From assembly GCA_030762985.1 (NCBI GenBank), contig CM061040.1, forward strand, positions 73,558,382-73,622,381: a stretch of DNA of 64,000 nucleotides, in the 5' to 3' direction. Shown here piece by piece: positions 58,389-58,630 of the stretch. Within the stretch, counting starts at the first letter, position 1. Each line of letters starts with the position of its first letter. The translations under genes were made by a program, and so were the position numbers. The notes below the pieces were generated by a model that had not been told where the DNA came from, ran no database searches, and was given only the letters and a program-made list of their open reading frames with translations. This stretch comes from Adelphocoris suturalis (Eukaryota > Arthropoda > Insecta > Hemiptera > Miridae).

Positions 58389-58630
58389 GTATATATATAT
58401 AGAGGGATTTATTTTGACTAAACTGAGTTCTACAACCAAGATTTTGCAAATATAAAATCGAAATAAAAGACAAGTGAATCGTACCATTCTTTTGCAAGTT
58501 GTTTGTAGGCTTTTCTTATCTCAGGGATCGTTGCAGATCTGTGGATTCCCAGAACCTTGTAAGGATCTTCTAAAGAACTTGTAACTAACACACACCAAAT
58601 TAGAAAGAAACTTATAATCGTCCATTTCAT
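18..58630 (-). CDS. DNAJC16: DnaJ homolog subfamily C member 16-like gene (3'-incomplete, 8 exons visible)
   Basis: Spliced minus-strand gene: join of 58630-58485, 38882-38628, 5681-5548, 5434-5288, 4883-4703, 4608-4410, 4037-3827 and 199-18. Every junction has GT-AG borders and the cumulative phases (2,2,1,1,2,0,1,0) keep one open frame of 485 codons. Order of parts: hydrophobic signal peptide starting MKWTIISFF, J domain (DPYKVLG to FDTFG) with the HPD motif, linker, thioredoxin fold with WCFPC, then the downstream region conserved with vertebrate DNAJC16. The family is an ER membrane co-chaperone (ERdj8) that stimulates BiP-type Hsp70 through HPD and has been linked to autophagosome size control. 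The usual length is about 780 residues, so the rest, including the expected transmembrane segment, is beyond base 1. Introns 1 and 2 (19.6 and 32.9 kb) are full of transposons while the other introns are 98-419 bp, except intron 7 at 3.6 kb. Identity is from remembered family similarity, not a search. Confidence 0.93.
200..711. other. part of DNAJC16 intron 7, no gene seen
   Basis: Contains an 18-C run at 558-575 and TACC repeats near 294-306. Overlapping short open frames here look like by-products of low-complexity sequence. Confidence 0.5.
712..3694. mobile_element. possible piggyBac-like element, transposase-less
   Basis: TTAA at 708-711 is followed by CTCTTTCCGTCCCAGGG and the gacgagtatactcg-like stretch seen in piggyBac ends; at the other side GCGAAAGGG precedes TTAA at 3695-3698. 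The termini agree only over the first ~7 bases. No transposase frame is present. The interior has a 40-A run (3147-3186) and a fragment of another dispersed repeat near 2760-2930. Confidence 0.35.
2755..2935 (-). repeat. fragment of the microsatellite-tailed dispersed repeat
   Basis: In reverse complement this carries the family's head motif (tcatgcag...atgagcgaattttc) also seen at 29240, 48450 and 49070. Divergent and truncated. Confidence 0.45.
3827..4037 (-). CDS. DNAJC16: DNAJC16 exon 7
   Basis: Acceptor gttttag|GCA and donor GCTG|gtaaga (phase 1). Encodes ALLDALCPPG, the KRICVVLVC strand, then SKERVRFMYVYQERQPQFVS and ALTAG. This corresponds to the 'ELCP...KYCVVLL...VRFVHVYSNRQQEF' stretch of vertebrate DNAJC16. 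Confidence 0.92.
4410..4608 (-). CDS. DNAJC16: DNAJC16 exon 6
   Basis: Acceptor attgtag|T and donor CTCAG|gtaata (phase 0). Encodes HVGATEKTEAIRSKYQISAA, then DALLVFNEMTERPAASV and NTNYYLLLPRLSSQ. The pattern (Tyr-x-Ile, 'LLVFKE..RPA', 'KYLLAARLTSQ') parallels the vertebrate protein. Confidence 0.92.
4703..4883 (-). CDS. DNAJC16: DNAJC16 exon 5
   Basis: Acceptor ttttccag|AG and donor TTTGG|gtgaga (phase 2). Encodes FVRFKLPYKLVSEVTDDNVD, then DFLNGWGDNKVRALVFQRTQ and RYLITAYYHRDRVAFG. This matches in order the vertebrate DNAJC16 region following the thioredoxin fold, which looks like a second, redox-inactive thioredoxin-like unit. Confidence 0.92.
5288..5434 (-). CDS. DNAJC16: DNAJC16 exon 4 (thioredoxin domain, second half)
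   Basis: Acceptor ctaccag|GT completes a Gly codon. The exon reads IGIATVHAENEKALARKVGI and PALPSLVLVSEGRARLY, which contains the cis-Pro type strand of a thioredoxin fold (IPALPSL). It ends KVV plus G|gtgagt. Introns on both sides are short (113 and 404 bp). Confidence 0.92.
5548..5681 (-). CDS. DNAJC16: DNAJC16 exon 3 (thioredoxin domain, WCFPC site)
   Basis: Acceptor tttttcag|A and donor ATAG|gtatgt. The exon encodes AYENNIIPKSYRTPHLILFY, then SDWCFPCLQVEPAWRRIMEE. WCFPC aligns with the WCFSC of vertebrate DNAJC16 and the CGPC position of thioredoxins, and the second Cys is kept, so redox function is possible. Confidence 0.93.
5682..7809. other. DNAJC16 intron 2, proximal part
   Basis: No gene recognised. 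Holds a run of about 48 A (6307-6354), further A/T-rich stretches, C-runs of 14 (7060-7073) and 17 (7302-7318), and a degenerate match (6882-6903) to the GC-rich 'ggcgcgaagcgccgagt' motif found at 27172. Confidence 0.5.
7810..9182 (-). repeat. composite repeat family, copy 1 (interrupted by a TRIM)
   Basis: Reverse-complement relative of 36398-37617. It shares the terminal near-palindrome GTAATGAATGCATTAC (7816-7831), ~130-bp internal units (each with 'attttcgtgattc', 'ggtctagtt', 'tttcaaatttcat' and 'gaatggagggg' in the other orientation), a (CA)n tract at 9011-9057, and the other terminal motif ttataggcaaggc. The TRIM at 8189-8652 sits inside it. No coding potential. Confidence 0.6.
8189..8652 (+). 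mobile_element. divergent TRIM copy (LTR, internal region, partial second LTR)
   Basis: 8189-8350 aligns with the LTR of the complete TRIM at 16813 (TGTTAYGCTC start, 'ggcctcata', 'gaggtatcaaatatt', TAACA end). 8351-8617 aligns with its internal segment ('caagccaaaagactgtaaac', 'cagccgagacggctgg'-like sequence). 8618-8652 is the start of a second LTR, after which the similarity stops. More divergent than the 16813 copy, hence older or a different subfamily. Confidence 0.65.
9183..9504. other. unassigned spacer
   Basis: Between the composite repeat and the inverted LINE segment. Short open frames only; nothing recognised. Confidence 0.4.
9505..11085 (-). mobile_element. R2-type LINE, inverted 5' segment (gap-containing pseudogene)
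   Basis: In reverse complement this reads from the element's 5' end ('aaaacaccaac' near 11075, shared with 27071-27093) through a degenerate zinc-finger region, the linker (RREYLQVQRLWRKHPAP) and the AGPDG motif near 9900, to RT motif A, LDFTKAFDTV, at about 9510-9550. Several frame breaks. A 100-N assembly gap at 10759-10858 lies inside it. It abuts a plus-orientation 3' segment. Confidence 0.7.
10759..10858. other. assembly gap (100 N)
   Basis: Exactly 100 N immediately after a G-run of 11 bases (10748-10758), so probably a gap of unknown size at a homopolymer. Predicted peptides across it are meaningless. Confidence 0.98.
11086..11815 (+). mobile_element. R2-type LINE, 3' segment in direct orientation
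   Basis: Plus strand reads FMGVANIAA, KPQQELRLLL, GRLTAGRLLELD and WLSFPPGVPSACIHELIKAS, matching the post-RT region of the copies at 34497 and 26000, and ends in the family's 3' UTR with GAAGGGTTTTAAAAAA at about 11798-11811. A 16-C run is at 11611-11626. With the inverted 5' segment at 9505-11085 it forms one 5'-inverted insertion. The downstream target is a fragment of the composite repeat. Confidence 0.68.
11816..11992 (+). repeat. fragment of the composite repeat family
   Basis: Shares 'gacaaattttgtcgac', 'caattctcaa', 'tttgttcgattccaat' and 'tttcatgatggaagagg' with units at 36575-36900. Confidence 0.5.
11993..12429. other. unassigned spacer
   Basis: No gene, repeat pair or RNA gene recognised; only short open frames. 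Confidence 0.4.
12430..14615 (-). mobile_element. pol: Bel/Pao LTR retrotransposon remnant (pol region, no LTRs found)
   Basis: Three or more broken minus-strand frames lie in pol order. 14611-14015 has the pre-RT segment (SGRYEVALPFSQDKTSLGDS, RLYCLESKLRADSQLASAYR, FMSNYQIQGHMQLVE). 13952-13224 has RT with IADIRQMFRQI and the YVDD catalytic motif, then LGVAWDPRSDSFFF. 13326-12752 has the Pao linker (QREVC..WDDPISDHLVSEW, IPRHI) and RNase H (FADASEKAYASVVYVV, CCSDSIIALSWI). The end near 12430 has the WWSGPAWL motif typical just after RNase H. Stops and frameshifts show it is dead. The protease lies beyond the truncation at 14615. Confidence 0.85.
13224..13952 (-). pseudogene. pol: Bel/Pao reverse transcriptase fragment
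   Basis: A 242-residue open frame with YVDD in the context NTYVDDVHGG, preceded by TYGTASAPFLANRVIKHLAE, both hallmarks of Pao-family RT. The frame is lost on both sides. Confidence 0.82.
14605..15345 (+). mobile_element. possible 3' end of an LTR retrotransposon: pol tail plus LTR-like segment
   Basis: A plus-strand frame ending at 14841 has the look of an integrase C-terminal tail (CGTQKIVHATQRRVRHPS, then Pro-rich, TTRSGK stop). The next ~500 bp has promoter-like LTR features: cacatataaatag at about 15236-15248 and gactgaataaac at 15286-15297, with an internal 55-bp duplication ('gagmtgtaaataataagaat' at about 14886 and 14930). No second LTR or target duplication was found, so this is tentative. 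Confidence 0.35.
15346..16398. other. spacer upstream of the nested gene
   Basis: AT-rich; no gene seen. Contains a 33-bp tandem duplication at about 16120-16186 ('acagatgatgacacgtgaca', twice). It may hold the nested gene's promoter and 5' UTR exon. Confidence 0.4.
16399..16666 (+). CDS. nested membrane-protein gene, first coding exon
   Basis: Starts after acceptor gatttcag at 16391-16398; ATG at 16401; 88 codons plus AG before gtacgtttg. No frame break, unlike most open frames in this repeat-filled region. Confidence 0.6.
16401..28950 (+). CDS. probable nested gene for a small 2-3-helix membrane protein (join 16401-16666, 28746-28950)
   Basis: Not recognised. The first coding exon follows a good acceptor (ggatttcag|CC) with ATG in a CCATGG context, and ends GTCAG|gtacgt in phase 2. 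The exon at 28746 has acceptor ttaacag|G, which supplies the third base of an Arg codon, then runs open to TGA at 28948-28950. The join gives 156 residues: a Ser/Thr/Pro-rich N-terminus, an acidic-basic stretch (ERFRDQLAQFQEGRG), a hydrophobic segment (YGFLTLVAAILSMLTQ to ALAP), a charged loop (SLERIIDIKNTTDVR), and one or two C-terminal hydrophobic helices (GILFLGQLAFILSFISFVLG, GLSVFGIMKLITSLLLY). It lies antisense in DNAJC16 intron 2. The acceptor before the ATG implies an upstream 5' UTR exon. Matching phases support the join; the 12-kb intron and lack of a known family keep this provisional. Confidence 0.58.
16813..17420 (+). mobile_element. complete TRIM-like element (miniature LTR retrotransposon)
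   Basis: Two direct repeats of 172 bp, 16813-16984 and 17249-17420, nearly identical, begin TGTTACG and end CGTTACA. They flank only 264 bp without an open frame. The internal region begins gTGGTGCAGTGGGTAGG, a possible primer-binding site, and ends in a short purine stretch (cggggaaa) before the second LTR. The 4 bases on each side are CAAA (5 bp ACAAA if the last A is counted as flank), consistent with a target-site duplication. It depends on an unknown partner for mobility. Confidence 0.8.
17421..18166. other. spacer inside nested-gene intron
   Basis: No open frame or repeat recognised. Confidence 0.4.
20041..20280. mobile_element. MITE with ~33-bp inverted repeats
   Basis: TAGGATTGACGATAAACAGC at 20041 is mirrored by the inverse of GCTGTTTATCGTCATTCCTA ending at 20280. 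The repeat extends through the T-run and ATTGG to about 33 bp and, more loosely, to GCAACGT. No coding capacity. Confidence 0.65.
20278..20650. mobile_element. MITE with ~23-bp inverted repeats
   Basis: CTAAAGCCGGTTTCACATGG at 20278 mirrors CCATGTGAAACCAGCTTTAG ending at 20650; possible TA duplication. GC-richer centre. It abuts the preceding MITE with three shared bases. Confidence 0.65.
20932..21240 (+). repeat. tandem ~105-120-bp repeats, block 1
   Basis: Units contain 'aatcagctgagtgagctaaa', 'ctctcctgtt', 'ctaggaagttgaaatttgat' and 'gggagactctc'. About 2-3 units, continued in a second block at 22745-23205. Confidence 0.65.
21241..22744. other. core of a possible Helitron-like element between repeat blocks
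   Basis: No coding frame. 22345-22420 ('caatagacggctaaacggct', then 'ggaaccattctgatggg') resembles the interior of non-autonomous Helitron-like repeats described from insects. That assignment is from memory and weak. Confidence 0.35.
22745..23205 (+). repeat. tandem ~105-120-bp repeats, block 2
   Basis: About four units with the same consensus as 20932-21240, each starting near 'atcagctgagtgagc' and containing 'ggaagttgaaatttgatagg'. A further degenerate unit and a half is at 30755-30925. Confidence 0.7.
23230..23440 (+). repeat. 98-bp duplication ending in Helitron-like CTAG|T terminus
   Basis: 23230-23328 and 23329-23420 are two near-identical copies ('gctgtaatttggcat', 'tagcctcc', 'gacacagtctggatat'-like). 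The second runs into gcatgggcaaccggCTAG at 23440 followed by T, the form expected of a Helitron 3' end. Confidence 0.5.
23442..24936. other. unassigned intron sequence
   Basis: No gene recognised. Many TAGGTACC/CCTACC motifs around 23820, 24210 and 24535-24640, and a (CA)n tract at 24918-24935. Confidence 0.45.
24937..27095 (-). mobile_element. R2-type LINE, both ends present but internally deleted
   Basis: Minus strand. 26878-26492 encodes the N-terminal domain with one C2H2-like finger (FPHCDRAFTSKGGLSAHLS; the first Cys and last His appear replaced). It then jumps at about 26510 to the end of the RT domain, LAFADDVVLLAEI, so the linker and most RT motifs are missing. 26118-25771 is the post-RT region (GRLLELDHEVRS, FPPGVPSACIHELIKA). 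25661-25359 carries the restriction-like endonuclease: CSGC...YHVVQQC zinc motif and KPDI...SAVILDV. The 3' UTR ends in 15 A (T-run 24937-24951). RT followed by a C-terminal restriction-like endonuclease defines the R2 superclade. R2 proper sits in 28S rDNA; this copy does not. Confidence 0.82.
25359..25661 (-). pseudogene. R2-type restriction-like endonuclease domain
   Basis: About 100 residues with C-x2-C ... H-x4-C (CSGCRGKNENLYHVVQQC), then GGRILRQDV and KKPDIVAINPNGSAVILDV, the PD...D catalytic signature of R2-like endonucleases. The same signature is at 35150-35469 on plus, where the second Asp is Val. Confidence 0.78.
27117..27171. repeat. (TA)n microsatellite
   Basis: Uninterrupted TA repeat of about 55 bp, directly at the 5' side of the LINE insertion. 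Confidence 0.95.
27172..27255. repeat. GC-rich hairpin motif repeat
   Basis: 'actcggcgcttcgcgcctcg' with the hairpin gggggcttcgcccccc, followed by a second, less perfect 'actcagcgctttgcgcctcg' at 27227. Related degenerate motifs at 6882 and 29152. Strong stem-loops with TTCG loops in an AT-rich background. Confidence 0.6.
27291..27616. mobile_element. MITE-like element with 20-bp inverted repeats
   Basis: TTGCTATGCAATTCTTAGCC at 27291-27310 is inverted at 27596-27616 with one extra base. 326 bp, no coding frame; target duplication unclear (ATT on both sides possible). Confidence 0.55.
27617..28745. other. spacer with possible solo LTR at ~28161-28505
   Basis: No gene. A segment starting tgttgatcatcagg, containing gatgaataaacaaac (28467) and ending gttcattca before tagTGGACGGCGG could be an LTR followed by a primer-binding site. 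No partner LTR was found, so low confidence. Confidence 0.25.
28746..28950 (+). CDS. nested membrane-protein gene, last coding exon
   Basis: G after acceptor ttaacag completes the Arg codon of the first exon; 67 further codons, strongly hydrophobic, end in TGA. A candidate polyadenylation region is AT-rich sequence after 28980, without a clean AATAAA nearby. Confidence 0.55.
29235..29645 (+). repeat. microsatellite-tailed dispersed repeat, truncated copy
   Basis: Head 'gttccagtcatgcagcaaga' and body 'ttttagcacattttaatgat', 'gtgtccaacgaactcctcat' match 49076-49632. Truncated before the tail. Confidence 0.6.
29646..30497. other. region with recurrent 'ttcttcgacgcggttgt' motif
   Basis: Several loosely spaced copies of a cgacgc[cg]g[ct]tgttcttcga motif between 29950 and 30425, partly inverted near 30030. 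No coding assignment. Followed by (TA)n at 30498-30551. Confidence 0.4.
30755..30925 (+). repeat. degenerate units of the ~110-bp tandem repeat
   Basis: 'ccttgaaattggatagggag', 'cctctctgggataac' and 'gatcagctgagtgtgctaaa' match the consensus of 22745-23205. Confidence 0.55.
31220..32940 (+). mobile_element. gag: Ty3/gypsy-like gag-protease remnant
   Basis: Plus-strand broken frames. 31544-31810 has a gag segment (LTKFDPKN..EPESWCNAIE, LSKALKGEAANWF). 31946-32455 ends in a zinc knuckle CYACNQKGHTAPNC (C-x2-C-x4-H-x4-C) preceded by a degenerate one. 32483-32746 holds an aspartic protease start, FFDSGLECSLL, with the DSG triad. Nothing of RT, RNase H or integrase follows; the element stops before the dispersed repeat at 33000. 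Stops and shifts between the segments make it a pseudogene. Confidence 0.72.
33020..33260 (-). repeat. microsatellite-tailed dispersed repeat fragment
   Basis: Reverse complement shares the 'catgat..tatgagcgcgttttcg' head and 'tttttagcacttt' body of the family. Confidence 0.45.
33303..35828 (+). mobile_element. R2-type LINE, 5'-truncated degenerate copy
   Basis: Plus strand, many stops. Recognisable in order: AGPDGIS near 33675, NLLLLLGRPPKALTGARTIYIPKKGL near 33740, RT motif GHGVRQGDLLSPLLFILIVDTALSE near 34130-34205, AFGDDVILLAEI near 34262-34298 (FADD changed to FGDD), MKPQQKLHLLR, GRLIAGRLLELDHEVRSWLG near 34650, and the endonuclease zinc motif and KPDIIVIKVDGSAIIL at 35170-35440. The 3' UTR ends with 'cttgaagggag' near 35820. 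Includes a 64-bp inverted duplication at 34929-35073. Confidence 0.8.
34929..35073. repeat. 64-bp inverted duplication (hairpin) inside the LINE
   Basis: Arms 34929-34992 and 35010-35073 are near-perfect reverse complements with a 17-bp loop. The homologous part of the 24937-27095 copy has only the first arm, so the second arm is an added inverted copy. Confidence 0.85.
35840..36370 (-). repeat. microsatellite-tailed dispersed repeat copy
   Basis: Reverse complement shares 'tttttagccatgt', 'gagcattttaaattggtcaa' and 'ccaact..aactct' with the copies at 49076 and 29235. Confidence 0.5.
36398..37617 (+). repeat. composite repeat family, copy 2 (most complete)
   Basis: 1.2 kb without coding sequence: terminal ttataggcaaggc, a 17-G run (36448-36464), 'atccgtttcagaccattct', a (TG)n stretch at 36557, then about six degenerate ~130-bp units ('tcgtgattctt.ttttgttca', 'ggtctagtt', 'tttcaaatttcat', 'gaatggaggg'), a T-run, 'caactctcgccaaaatata', and the perfect 16-bp palindrome GTAATGCATGCATTAC at 37595-37610. 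Same architecture reversed at 7810-9182. Confidence 0.7.
37618..38627. other. intron 2 end; contains an exon-like minus frame
   Basis: 37889 down to about 37730 on minus has acceptor ctttcttcag, a 53-codon open stretch (VFNKSCWNFADNAFGLSPMK and on) and donor CTG|gtatgt. Its phase does not fit between DNAJC16 exons 2 and 3 (a stop arises), and no family is recognised. A 136-residue minus frame at 37984-38394 is also unassigned. Confidence 0.35.
38628..38882 (-). CDS. DNAJC16: DNAJC16 exon 2 (HPD motif and second half of J domain)
   Basis: The acceptor tacacag|G completes the Trp codon left open by exon 1. The exon then reads HPDKNDDPAAEDKFVEISKA and YELLTDPERRKLFDTFG, a canonical J-domain C-terminal half. 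It continues into a linker rich in Arg, Pro and aromatic residues (YRHYDPFDDIF) and ends ...LFHKLSITS plus AG| before gtatta (phase 2). The next in-phase exon is 33 kb away at 5681, where the first A completes an Arg codon. Confidence 0.93.
39137..39842 (-). mobile_element. PIF/Harbinger element, truncated transposase, with TTA target duplication
   Basis: Inverted ends AGGTGGCTTYAGAC..TGCGAATCT of about 36 bp, flanked on both sides by TTA (39134-39136 and 39843-39845), the family's 3-bp signature. Minus frames 39840-39583 and 39582-39205 are in register, separated by one TGA. They encode a basic region (GLPRRRRNQRSNRRW) and the Harbinger N-terminal helix block (FTRMKSEDFEFLLSLVQP, ARERLSITLRFL). 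The DDE catalytic part is missing, so it is an internally deleted, immobile or trans-mobilised copy. It sits in a fragment of the dispersed repeat. Confidence 0.8.
39846..40940. other. unassigned sequence with a two-unit coding-like repeat
   Basis: 40425-40475 and 40531-40575 are related ('acggtarctctmaattraac', then 'cataactcga'). An open frame of 118 residues at 40028-40384 has no recognised domain. Confidence 0.4.
40947..41230 (-). pseudogene. GIY-YIG-like endonuclease fragment (Penelope-like or related retroelement)
   Basis: Minus translation reads YVGKAETAFNL, one stop, MNNHRHSV, then FQVSRHAITHGAPFNDCF and KLHQSEKAHSNVLRAYELPG. Y-V-G-K followed by a basic helix and S-R-H-A..H is the pattern of GIY-YIG-type domains at the C-terminus of Penelope-like elements. 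No RT was found on this strand. Confidence 0.4.
41231..42200 (+). mobile_element. Jockey-clade LINE fragment (RT part)
   Basis: Plus-strand broken frames: EKKVCSAIFIDVTQVFDKVQ (RT motif A), LDSYLTDCYFRIKLDD, GCVLGPLLYLYL (from 'PQGSVLGPLLY'), AKEAKYLGMTLD, then after an A-run (41769-41793) sequence resembling the C-terminal 'YGIQLWG...APWYV' region near 41895-41975. Catalytic YADD region is degraded. Confidence 0.72.
42484..42560 (-). repeat. short repeat shared with 51888-51965
   Basis: Reverse complement shares 'cttttccctaagatgaggta', 'ggaaaaagggggt' and 'ggctccgggac' with 51896-51950. Probably the 3' end of a retroposon, followed by aataaataaa on its sense strand. Confidence 0.5.
42626..42641. 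repeat. poly(G) run
   Basis: 16 consecutive G in AT-rich sequence. Confidence 0.95.
42655..43190. repeat. tandem duplication, ~270 bp x 2 (each of two ~135-bp halves)
   Basis: 42670-42930 and 42950-43190 align ('atgaatttgacgac', 'cgttcacatttctcctcc', 'gacaagatcagaag', 'accaaaccagacac'). Half units share 'acctcrtaagagggaygmr' and 'cgtcagac'. Confidence 0.65.
43191..43825 (-). other. possible acidic C-terminus of an unknown protein
   Basis: One minus frame at about 43545-43470 reads LASVEDISDDQDTPEND, an ESESDEEDDA tail, then stop. The upstream frame (43761-43552) is shifted relative to it (DPSNLLPFEKILLKDMNELC and on). Looks like a decayed transposase or host-gene copy; family not recognised. 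Confidence 0.3.
43830..44492 (-). mobile_element. Jockey-clade LINE fragment, minus strand
   Basis: Minus translation in pieces: EKKTPGYDLITVRIVNKLSQ, KAVLKLVHIINAVFRLK, LFEKLLLKRIKP and ALEGRQICASIFLDVAQAFD, the fingers-to-motif-A order of Jockey RTs. The copia element at 44498 is inserted in its upstream part. Confidence 0.7.
44498..44716 (+). repeat. copia 5' LTR
   Basis: 219 bp, TATTGAAG...TTCAACT; contains gaatattgaataaagttc, likely the polyadenylation signal. Matches 47833-48046. Confidence 0.88.
44861..45217. mobile_element. MITE inserted in copia gag, 8-bp target duplication
   Basis: Ends GGTACTTT and AAAGTACC with longer internal inverted repeats ('tctttcctgttatttggtac' and its inverse, the right side in two tandem copies). 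Flanked by GAAAATTA at 44853-44860 and 45218-45225. Removing it would put the gag reading frame in line on both sides. 8-bp duplications occur in hAT, P and related elements; the superfamily is not decided. Confidence 0.85.
45245..45937 (+). pseudogene. gag: copia gag with zinc knuckle and protease start
   Basis: Frames 45245-45442 and 45455-45937: typical copia gag (MVRSQKSAKDVWAKLESNYE, QFSTIEEYLNRILSI), knuckle CFACDKKGHFASQC, then protease DEWIIDSGATSHF. A stop after ESKGL and another after TMRDD break the frame. Confidence 0.85.
46064..47489 (+). pseudogene. pol: copia integrase region
   Basis: NTNLLSVGKIVKKGYKV and WHKRLGHLNLRSMNL (pre-integrase zinc region, CEACVKWKM), HSDVC, FTDDFSRKTFVYMI, TDNGSEYVNN (second catalytic Asp), a disrupted 'NGVAER' stretch near 46755, then AEALSTATYLKNRSPTSTLK, FGCRAFVHVPKQKRKKWDPK and the Ser/Glu-rich spacer. 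Several frame breaks. Confidence 0.85.
47833..48046 (+). repeat. copia 3' LTR
   Basis: 214 bp; differs from the 5' LTR by scattered substitutions and a small deletion near 47945. Confidence 0.88.
48430..49075 (+). repeat. microsatellite-tailed dispersed repeat, copy with (CATA)n tail
   Basis: Head 'tcatgcagcatgaccccatg', end 'ggccaacgaacttgaacttt', 'ttatcgtctggaatgacaca', then (TACA)n at 49013-49066. Immediately followed by a second copy. Confidence 0.65.
49076..49632 (+). repeat. microsatellite-tailed dispersed repeat, copy with (TA)n tail
   Basis: Same head and end motifs as the preceding copy ('ttatcgtctggaatgacaca'), then (TA)n at 49581-49612. About 550 bp, no coding capacity; the tailed 3' end suggests retroposition. 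Confidence 0.65.
49633..50463. other. tandem ~125-bp repeat plus presumed copia leader
   Basis: 49640-49890 has two degenerate units ('gaatcatttcagga'/'tatgattcagaa', 'cctgaaacggatttc', 'caatagctt.attttct', 'aaattcgctaaaa'). 50062-49905 on minus is an open stretch (SEEGSRYFIKMAINGHKYFL and on) of unknown origin. 50170-50460 may contain the LTR and leader of the downstream copia copy, but its LTR borders are not visible. Confidence 0.4.
50464..51888 (+). mobile_element. gag: second Ty1/copia element, truncated in integrase
   Basis: ATG 50464 opens a 228-residue gag (MAGSNYRIEPLRKDNYDTWK, KSVWDTLKNVFQS). A frameshift near 51115 places the zinc knuckle (CGRRNHPTEKCW) in the next frame. That frame continues into protease (WCLDSGSTSHLCSD), NTNLLSVSKI-like LSTNLLSVSKITNKGLEV, pre-integrase (WHKKLGHINEND, CETCIKGKFSKRPF) and HSDVVGPM. 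It ends abruptly at about 51888, where unrelated repeat sequence starts. No 3' LTR. The protein differs clearly from the copia at 44498, so it is another family. Confidence 0.85.
51888..52056. repeat. junction block between truncated copia and gypsy element
   Basis: 51896-51950 repeats 42484-42560 inverted; 51996-52056 resembles 55741-55822 in direct orientation ('actataa.ta', 'tagatattttaca.ttttga'). These may be remnants of gypsy LTRs or of one older repeat split by the gypsy insertion. Confidence 0.45.
52057..54177 (-). CDS. pol: gypsy pol: RT, RNase H, integrase
   Basis: 706 residues. RT with RFTRLDAYPIPRINDIVNKV, DLRSAYHQIPI and the YLDD catalytic motif (TYAYLDDVTVCG). RNase H follows (FCVETDASDGAIAATLTQLN, EKEAYAIVEAVRKWRHFLLG). 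Integrase has an H2C2 zinc domain (HKNLCHPGVTRMNHW ... CKICAEIKP) and the D,D,E core: LNIDFKGPIP, HSDRGSSFIS, NPRGNGQVERFNG. The C-terminal tail is Pro-rich because of an 18-G run at 52111-52128 on plus. It has no start codon of its own; it is the continuation of the gag frame. Confidence 0.88.
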   Translation of the reverse strand: MITPTINRFTRLDAYPIPRINDIVNKVAKYEVWSTIDLRSAYHQIPIPIDDRAYTAFEACGDLFHFTRIPFGVTNGVAAFQRVIDGVIRDENLKDTYAYLDDVTVCGKTQVEHDINLSNFMKAASKFNLAINNEKSSFSLKSINFLGYSISNKTIRPDADRMKPLHDLPPPSDASSLKRALGMFSHYSNFIPNFSKKIRPLINSPFPLSADALKSFGQIKASIKDAALSSIDDEASFCVETDASDGAIAATLTQLNRPVAFFSRTLTNSERHHSSIEKEAYAIVEAVRKWRHFLLGRHFRLITDQRSVAFMFNSKHAGKIKNEKIIRWRLELASYSFDITYRPGKLNQAADTLSRICSISKENDQQLVNLHKNLCHPGVTRMNHWVRSENLPFSVEDIKRITSSCKICAEIKPKFFHHEGTLIKATMPFERLNIDFKGPIPSQTANKYILTIIDEYSRFPFAFPCSDTSASTVCSCLTQLFSIFGAPAYIHSDRGSSFISQELKLFLASYGVATSRTTAYNPRGNGQVERFNGIIWRSIQLGLRNKNLQTTQWEMVLQDALHSIRSLLCTSTNTTPHERLFNHPRRTANGSSTPSWLLTQGPILLRKFNRSSKYDPLVEEVTLLDGNHDYALIRYPDGRETTVSTRHLAPTGNEPPPSGEEENQPCQEMSSPNGNITPDENSSPPPPPPGRSATPESPDSKSDLGR
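54155..55567 (-). CDS. gag: gypsy gag-protease and RT N-terminus
   Basis: From ATG 55567 (MDKLLRPTILDLDPDSN), 470 residues. Gag core to about residue 190, then two zinc knuckles CYFCGKDKHPRIKC and CSSCDKQGHWAKVC (both C-x2-C-x4-H-x4-C), then an aspartic protease (MLDSGSDLSII with DSG; LIIGRDLL near its end), then the RT leader (DGIIEKSISPWRAQVLVTSN, RRMCIDYS) where the frame is lost. The first ATG is preferred to an in-frame TTG four codons upstream. Reading continues in the other frame after a one-base change. Confidence 0.87.
   Translation of the reverse strand: MDKLLRPTILDLDPDSNLAPSHFNHWLQKFSNFSRAAQAEDDSKLHLLINYVSPDIFNHIAHCHSYNEAVSILKSLFIKPVNEVFARHQLLTRRQQPNETVDRYLESLEILSRDCQFKAVTAETNRDDCIRDSFIKGLSNPSIRQRLLENFTLPLADAYTQARTMELAQSQSQHFENPHPSINAVSNSQVPDSHSDSEDHTVAIARAKCYFCGKDKHPRIKCPARDSVCSSCDKQGHWAKVCRSSKSPSKSHSKEPSKVTASLSTIISCSVTRQSKVEVITHVNGYKLSGMLDSGSDLSIINEKMAQKLRLKIHPKKEEVGLASATHRCRITGQCKVNLDILGHKYADVTLSIIPNLCFDLIIGRDLLQQHSVVQFEFGGSKSPLRICSLETANVKPALLFSNLTEDCRPIAIKSRQYSDSDSKFIEAEISKLLKDGIIEKSISPWRAQVLVTSNTNHKRRMCIDYSHNQ
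55568..56441. other. gypsy leader and adjoining repeat debris
   Basis: 55741-55822 resembles 51996-52070; 55800-55860 has 'acctgaagaagccctagttc', a motif common at ends of other retroelements. No gene. Confidence 0.4.
56442..57347. mobile_element. TIR element of 906 bp with TTA target duplication
   Basis: AGGCCCCTTTATACAATGGC at 56442 is mirrored by GCCATTGTGTAGAGGGGGCT ending at 57347 with about four mismatches. TTA lies on both sides (56439-56441 and 57348-57350), as in PIF/Harbinger or similar families. No transposase recognised; open frames near 57108-57332 have no known domain. Confidence 0.65.
57348..58484. other. end of DNAJC16 intron 1, no gene seen
   Basis: AT-rich with an unassigned hydrophobic 112-residue minus frame at 57448-57786 and a (TA)n tract at 58348-58400, 85 bp from exon 1. 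Confidence 0.45.
58485..58630 (-). CDS. DNAJC16: DNAJC16 exon 1 (signal peptide and first half of J domain)
   Basis: ATG at 58630-58628 opens a hydrophobic signal peptide (TIISFFLIWCVLVTSS) followed directly by LEDPYKVLGIHRS and KAYKQLAKEW, which are helices I-II of a J domain. The donor TG|gtacga lies inside the Trp codon (phase 2). A TTG three codons upstream is in frame, but ATG is the natural start. The HPD loop is supplied by exon 2, so the motif is read only after removal of the 19.6-kb intron. Confidence 0.92.
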
